A stretch of DNA of 64,000 bases from Skermanella pratensis (GTDB taxonomy: Bacteria > Pseudomonadota > Alphaproteobacteria > Azospirillales > Azospirillaceae), in the NCBI RefSeq assembly GCF_008843145.1, contig NZ_CP030265.1, positions 1 through 64,000 of the forward strand, in the 5' to 3' direction. The translations under genes and the position numbers were made by a program. This document shows, piece by piece, positions 58,823-64,000 of this stretch. Numbering within the stretch: position 1 is the first letter of the stretch; each line of letters opens with the position of its first letter. The notes beneath the pieces are model-generated. The model worked only from the letters and a program-made list of their open reading frames with translations. It was not told the DNA's origin and did not search any database.

Positions 58823-58969
58823 TTCGCCGTTGGTCGATCGCCCTCTTGACCAGCACCGGGCTGTTTGTTCAGATCGCTATAACATATGATCATTAGGGCA
58901 GTCGGAGCGCGGCTGAGCTTGTGGAACCCGCGGGACAGTATCGCCACGTCGGCTTCCGATGAGGATGTC

Positions 58970-59827
58970 ATGGGCAAGGTGATCAGGATACGGATCAGCG
59001 GGACCGGCGTTGGCACCGATGCTCCGGGCGTCGAGGATCTGCTCGATCAGGTCAGGGATTGTTTCGAGATACTGCGCGGGGTCGAGGAAGCGATGGCCGG
59101 GGATGGGATGCCGGGTATCGACTGGCGTATCGTCAATGCCGGCCGCAACAGCCCACTTGCCCTTGAGTGCGAAGCTTTCTCCAGGACTCCTGGGAGAACC
59201 ATCGACCATCGTGCCGAACTGGTGATGAGCCATACAGCATTGGGGCTCGAAAAGCTTCAGGAGAGCGGGCAAAGGCCGGAATATTTCACGGACAAGGTTC
59301 TGGTCAGGGCGCGTGGGATATTTGAGCGCGTAAACAATGGCCTCTGCTTGACCGAGTTGGATTTCGGTACGGGATTGCCGAGGATAATGATTACCTCGGA
59401 AACAGGGCAGGGCGCCGTGGCAAACGTCCGCCGAGTCCTGGAACCCGTTTCCAGGCCGTATCGCGAAACGGGCTCCCTGGAGGGCTTCGTCCACAGTGTC
59501 GAACGTGACGGTTATGGCCGGAAAATCCTTTTCGTCCGCCACAGGATAACCGGAGAGACCGTCAAGTGCATCCTGAACGGAAAAGCGATTGCCGAAGTCG
59601 AGGAGCGCCAGATCGCCGACGTGTTCCAAGGCCGACGAGTCCAAGTATCCGGTATTTTGCATTTCAAAAGTCTTGGCAGGATTGTCCAACTGGATGCCGA
59701 GGATCTGAAGTTCTTCCCCCACCGCAGTGAATTGCCGCAGGTCGATGATATCATCGACAGGGATTTTACCGATGGGATGACTTCCGGAGAATACCTGGAG
59801 AGGTTGCGGAATGGCCGCTTCTCCTAA
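58970..59827 (+). CDS. Unrecognised protein with possible OB-fold, partner of PIN gene
   Basis: No family recognised. The 285-residue product has an N-terminal region (VEDLLDQVRDCFEILRGVEEAM, helical) and a C-terminal block (about 190-265) with a five-strand pattern: GSLEGFVHSVERDG, KILFVRHRITGETVKCIL, VFQGRRVQVSGILHF. This pattern recalls an OB-fold nucleic-acid-binding domain. I chose ATG 58970 with GAGG 5 bp before; the frame is open from 58886. It overlaps the PIN-domain gene by 17 bp. The most likely role is partner or antidote of the PIN protein (inference). Confidence 0.65.
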   Translation: MGKVIRIRISGTGVGTDAPGVEDLLDQVRDCFEILRGVEEAMAGDGMPGIDWRIVNAGRNSPLALECEAFSRTPGRTIDHRAELVMSHTALGLEKLQESGQRPEYFTDKVLVRARGIFERVNNGLCLTELDFGTGLPRIMITSETGQGAVANVRRVLEPVSRPYRETGSLEGFVHSVERDGYGRKILFVRHRITGETVKCILNGKAIAEVEERQIADVFQGRRVQVSGILHFKSLGRIVQLDAEDLKFFPHRSELPQVDDIIDRDFTDGMTSGEYLERLRNGRFS

Positions 59828-60344
59828 GCGGATCTACTGGGATGCCTGCGTGTGGATCGCCCTCATTCAGGATGAACGGATTCCCCTCGTCGGCGGCGGC
59901 ATCGAGTTGCGCGGGGCACTATGCCGTGCCGTCGTCTCGCAAGCTGAGAAAGGCAAGACTGAAATCTTTACGTCTGCCTTTTGCCTGATCGAGGTCTGCA
60001 AGGCAGGCGATATCAAGGTCGGTTATGATTCGGGTAAGTTGGCCGCTTTCTTCGAGAACGACTATATCGTCATCGTGAACATCGACCGGCAAGTCGGAGA
60101 GCGCGGTCGTGCCCTTATGCTGTCTGGGTATCCCAAGCTGAAGCCGGCGGACGCATCGCATCTTGCCGCGGCGCTGGTGTGGAATGCGGACGAGATGCAC
60201 ACGTTTGATGACATTCTCCTGGGTCTGGACGGCAAGCTGGACAAGCGGGACGGCACCACACTCCGGATCTGCAAGCCGTCCCAGGGCGGTCCGCCGCTCC
60301 CTTTGTTGGAACCTGAAAAACGGGAGTGGGCAGATGGCTGGTAA
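59811..60344 (+). CDS. PIN-domain ribonuclease-like protein
   Basis: A PIN-type nuclease of 177 residues. Acidic metal ligands expected for PIN domains are visible: Asp11 in YWDACVWIALI, Glu near residue 61 in AFCLIEVCKAG, Asp near 113 in KPADASHLAAAL, and Asp near 133. VapC-type toxins share this fold, but this one is longer and its partner (58970-59827) is unlike VapB. It overlaps that partner by 17 bp, showing close co-expression. The tail (PPLPLLEPEKREWADGW) is polar. Confidence 0.85.
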   Translation: MAASPKRIYWDACVWIALIQDERIPLVGGGIELRGALCRAVVSQAEKGKTEIFTSAFCLIEVCKAGDIKVGYDSGKLAAFFENDYIVIVNIDRQVGERGRALMLSGYPKLKPADASHLAAALVWNADEMHTFDDILLGLDGKLDKRDGTTLRICKPSQGGPPLPLLEPEKREWADGW

Positions 60345-60458
60345 AATCCCGGTAGCCCCGGCGCGTCCTTGGCCATAGCGGTTTCGAACGGTGCCGGATC
60401 ACGGGCGGATACGGATTTCACGATCGCCGCCGCCGGCCGCGAACCATTTCTTCAAACT

Positions 60459-60498
60459 ATCCGTGTTAATCCGTGGGCATCCGTGTCCATCCGTGATC
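60459..60498. repeat. Four tandem 10-bp repeats (atccgtgNNN)
   Basis: Units at 60459, 60469, 60479 and 60489 each begin atccgtg, with variable last three bases (tta, ggc, tcc, atc). The 10-bp period matches one helical turn. A related tccatccgg lies at 60507-60515. The array sits 44 bp before the secreted-protein gene and may be a dispersed intergenic repeat. Confidence 0.75.
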
Positions 60499-60541
60499 CG
60501 TTCAAGTCCATCCGGCAGGAGCCGAACCGGGTATCCCGACG

Positions 60542-61027
60542 ATGCGCCGCCCCTTTTCCCTGCTATCGGCCTTGATGCTTGTGCAACTGGCCCTTGCTTG
60601 CGACGCGCAGGCCGAGCAGCAGAGCCTCGACCGAACCGCGCCGCCGCATTTCGAGGCGTTCCCGGTGTCCCCCTGGCCGCCGGACTGGCAGTACCCGTTC
60701 CGCGCCACCCCGATCCGGCCGGAGCGGATCGTCTACCGCCTCAAGGGCAGCATCCGCCAGGTGGCGAAGGTCGATCCCGTCCTGTCCAAGGCTTGCCGCC
60801 GCGGCGCCTTCGTCCAGCGGCTCAACTCGATCTTCCGCGTGCAGTCGGCCGACGACCGGCCCTACGGCATCGGCTGGGGATCGGGCGTCAACCTGCACGA
60901 TCCGGAAAAGCGCAGCACGCTCGACAAGGTCTACCTGTTCGACCGGCAGGATACCGGGCTGTGCGCCGTCTGGGTCGCGCCCCTGGAGTCCCTGCGCCCC
61001 TATCTCGACCCGAGCCCGTCACGCTGA
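60542..61027 (+). CDS. Secreted protein of unknown function
   Basis: The 161-residue product has a signal sequence (MRRPFSLLSALMLVQLALAC); the L-A-L-A-C pattern (Cys20) could also make it a lipoprotein, while A-Q-A-E (about 25) fits type I cleavage. The mature part has conserved-looking blocks (PERIVYRLKGSIRQVAK, GWGSGVNLHDPEKRSTL, LCAVWVAP) and two further Cys, suggesting a folded periplasmic domain. No family recognised. carB begins about 210 bp downstream. Confidence 0.6.
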   Translation: MRRPFSLLSALMLVQLALACDAQAEQQSLDRTAPPHFEAFPVSPWPPDWQYPFRATPIRPERIVYRLKGSIRQVAKVDPVLSKACRRGAFVQRLNSIFRVQSADDRPYGIGWGSGVNLHDPEKRSTLDKVYLFDRQDTGLCAVWVAPLESLRPYLDPSPSR

Positions 61028-61174
61028 GCGCGACGCTCCGACGCGTGCGTCCGGGGAAATCCTGCAATCACCGGGCAACGTCGCGCTTCCCGCAGGGGAC
61101 TTGAGCCTCTATATAGGGGCGGGCCGTCACTCCGGGGTCTTCAGCGGTCGGATCGGCGTGCCATTCATTCGAAC

Positions 61175-61203
61175 CTTCTCTCCTTTTCGGGGAGGGGATT
61201 TTT
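61175..61203 (+). terminator. Terminator-like hairpin in the carB leader
   Basis: Stem cttctctcc / ggggagggg (with G-T pairs) and a 5-nt loop ttttc, followed directly by attttt (61198-61203). It ends 33 bp before carB. It may end the upstream transcript or act as an attenuator for carB; I see no leader peptide to prove the latter. Confidence 0.5.
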
Positions 61204-61235
61204 GTTGCGCCTGAAGTTACCAGAGCCCGAGCGCC

Positions 61236-64000
<2,765 letters not shown>

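Overview
The window is about 64 kb of very GC-rich DNA, almost wall to wall with genes. It opens inside dnaA and runs through the dnaA-dnaN-recF-gyrB block. GC content, alphaproteobacterial-style proteins (FixK/FNR-type boxes, HisKA_2 kinase, PmtA, cbb3 oxidase, YejA-like binding protein) and general protein resemblance suggest an alphaproteobacterium of the Rhodospirillales, close to Azospirillum/Skermanella. This is inference from recognition, not from a database search. There is one tRNA (Asp), no rRNA and no CRISPR array.

Layout. 1-6.5 kb: replication core. 6.6-11 kb: a copper/metal-stress cluster (small exported protein, Met/His-rich Spy-like protein, DUF411 protein, copper-type P-ATPase) behind what looks like a perfect FNR/FixK-type promoter. 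11.1-15.7 kb: an accessory patch with two unrecognised small genes, an M50 protease with CBS domains, a complete ISAs1-family insertion sequence with a 10-bp target duplication, and an orphan terminase-small-subunit-like gene that the insertion has cut off from its ribosome-binding site. 15.7-18.7 kb: enoyl-CoA hydratase, short-chain dehydrogenase and a PQQ-dependent-catabolism-type binding protein. 18.8-22.2 kb: selA-selB for selenocysteine. 22.3-26 kb: ferredoxin, hydrolase, phospholipid N-methyltransferase, small membrane proteins and a stress-protein relative.

26.3-45.3 kb: tRNA-Asp, an ATPase/Sel1 fusion protein, DUF445, then ppa, a macro-domain hydrolase and a PatZ-type protein acetyltransferase in one direction, a peptide-binding protein, a HisKA_2 kinase, a Fur-family regulator, RNA methyltransferase and thioesterase genes, and a large hybrid kinase overlapped by a photoactive-yellow-protein homologue. 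45.5-55.2 kb: an RND efflux pair, TerC, a DctB-like kinase, rlmI and an unknown gene. 55.2-58.8 kb: ccoNOQP, driven by a second FNR/FixK-type promoter. 58.9-61 kb: an overlapping pair of a possible OB-fold protein and a PIN nuclease, then a secreted protein. From 61.2 kb: carB, cut by the window end.

The main links between genes are these. Two oxygen-responsive promoters of identical geometry appear to join copper handling to the copper-containing cbb3 oxidase. The PYP-like sensor and the hybrid kinase are translationally coupled. The PIN/OB-fold pair looks like a compact toxin-antitoxin-like module.
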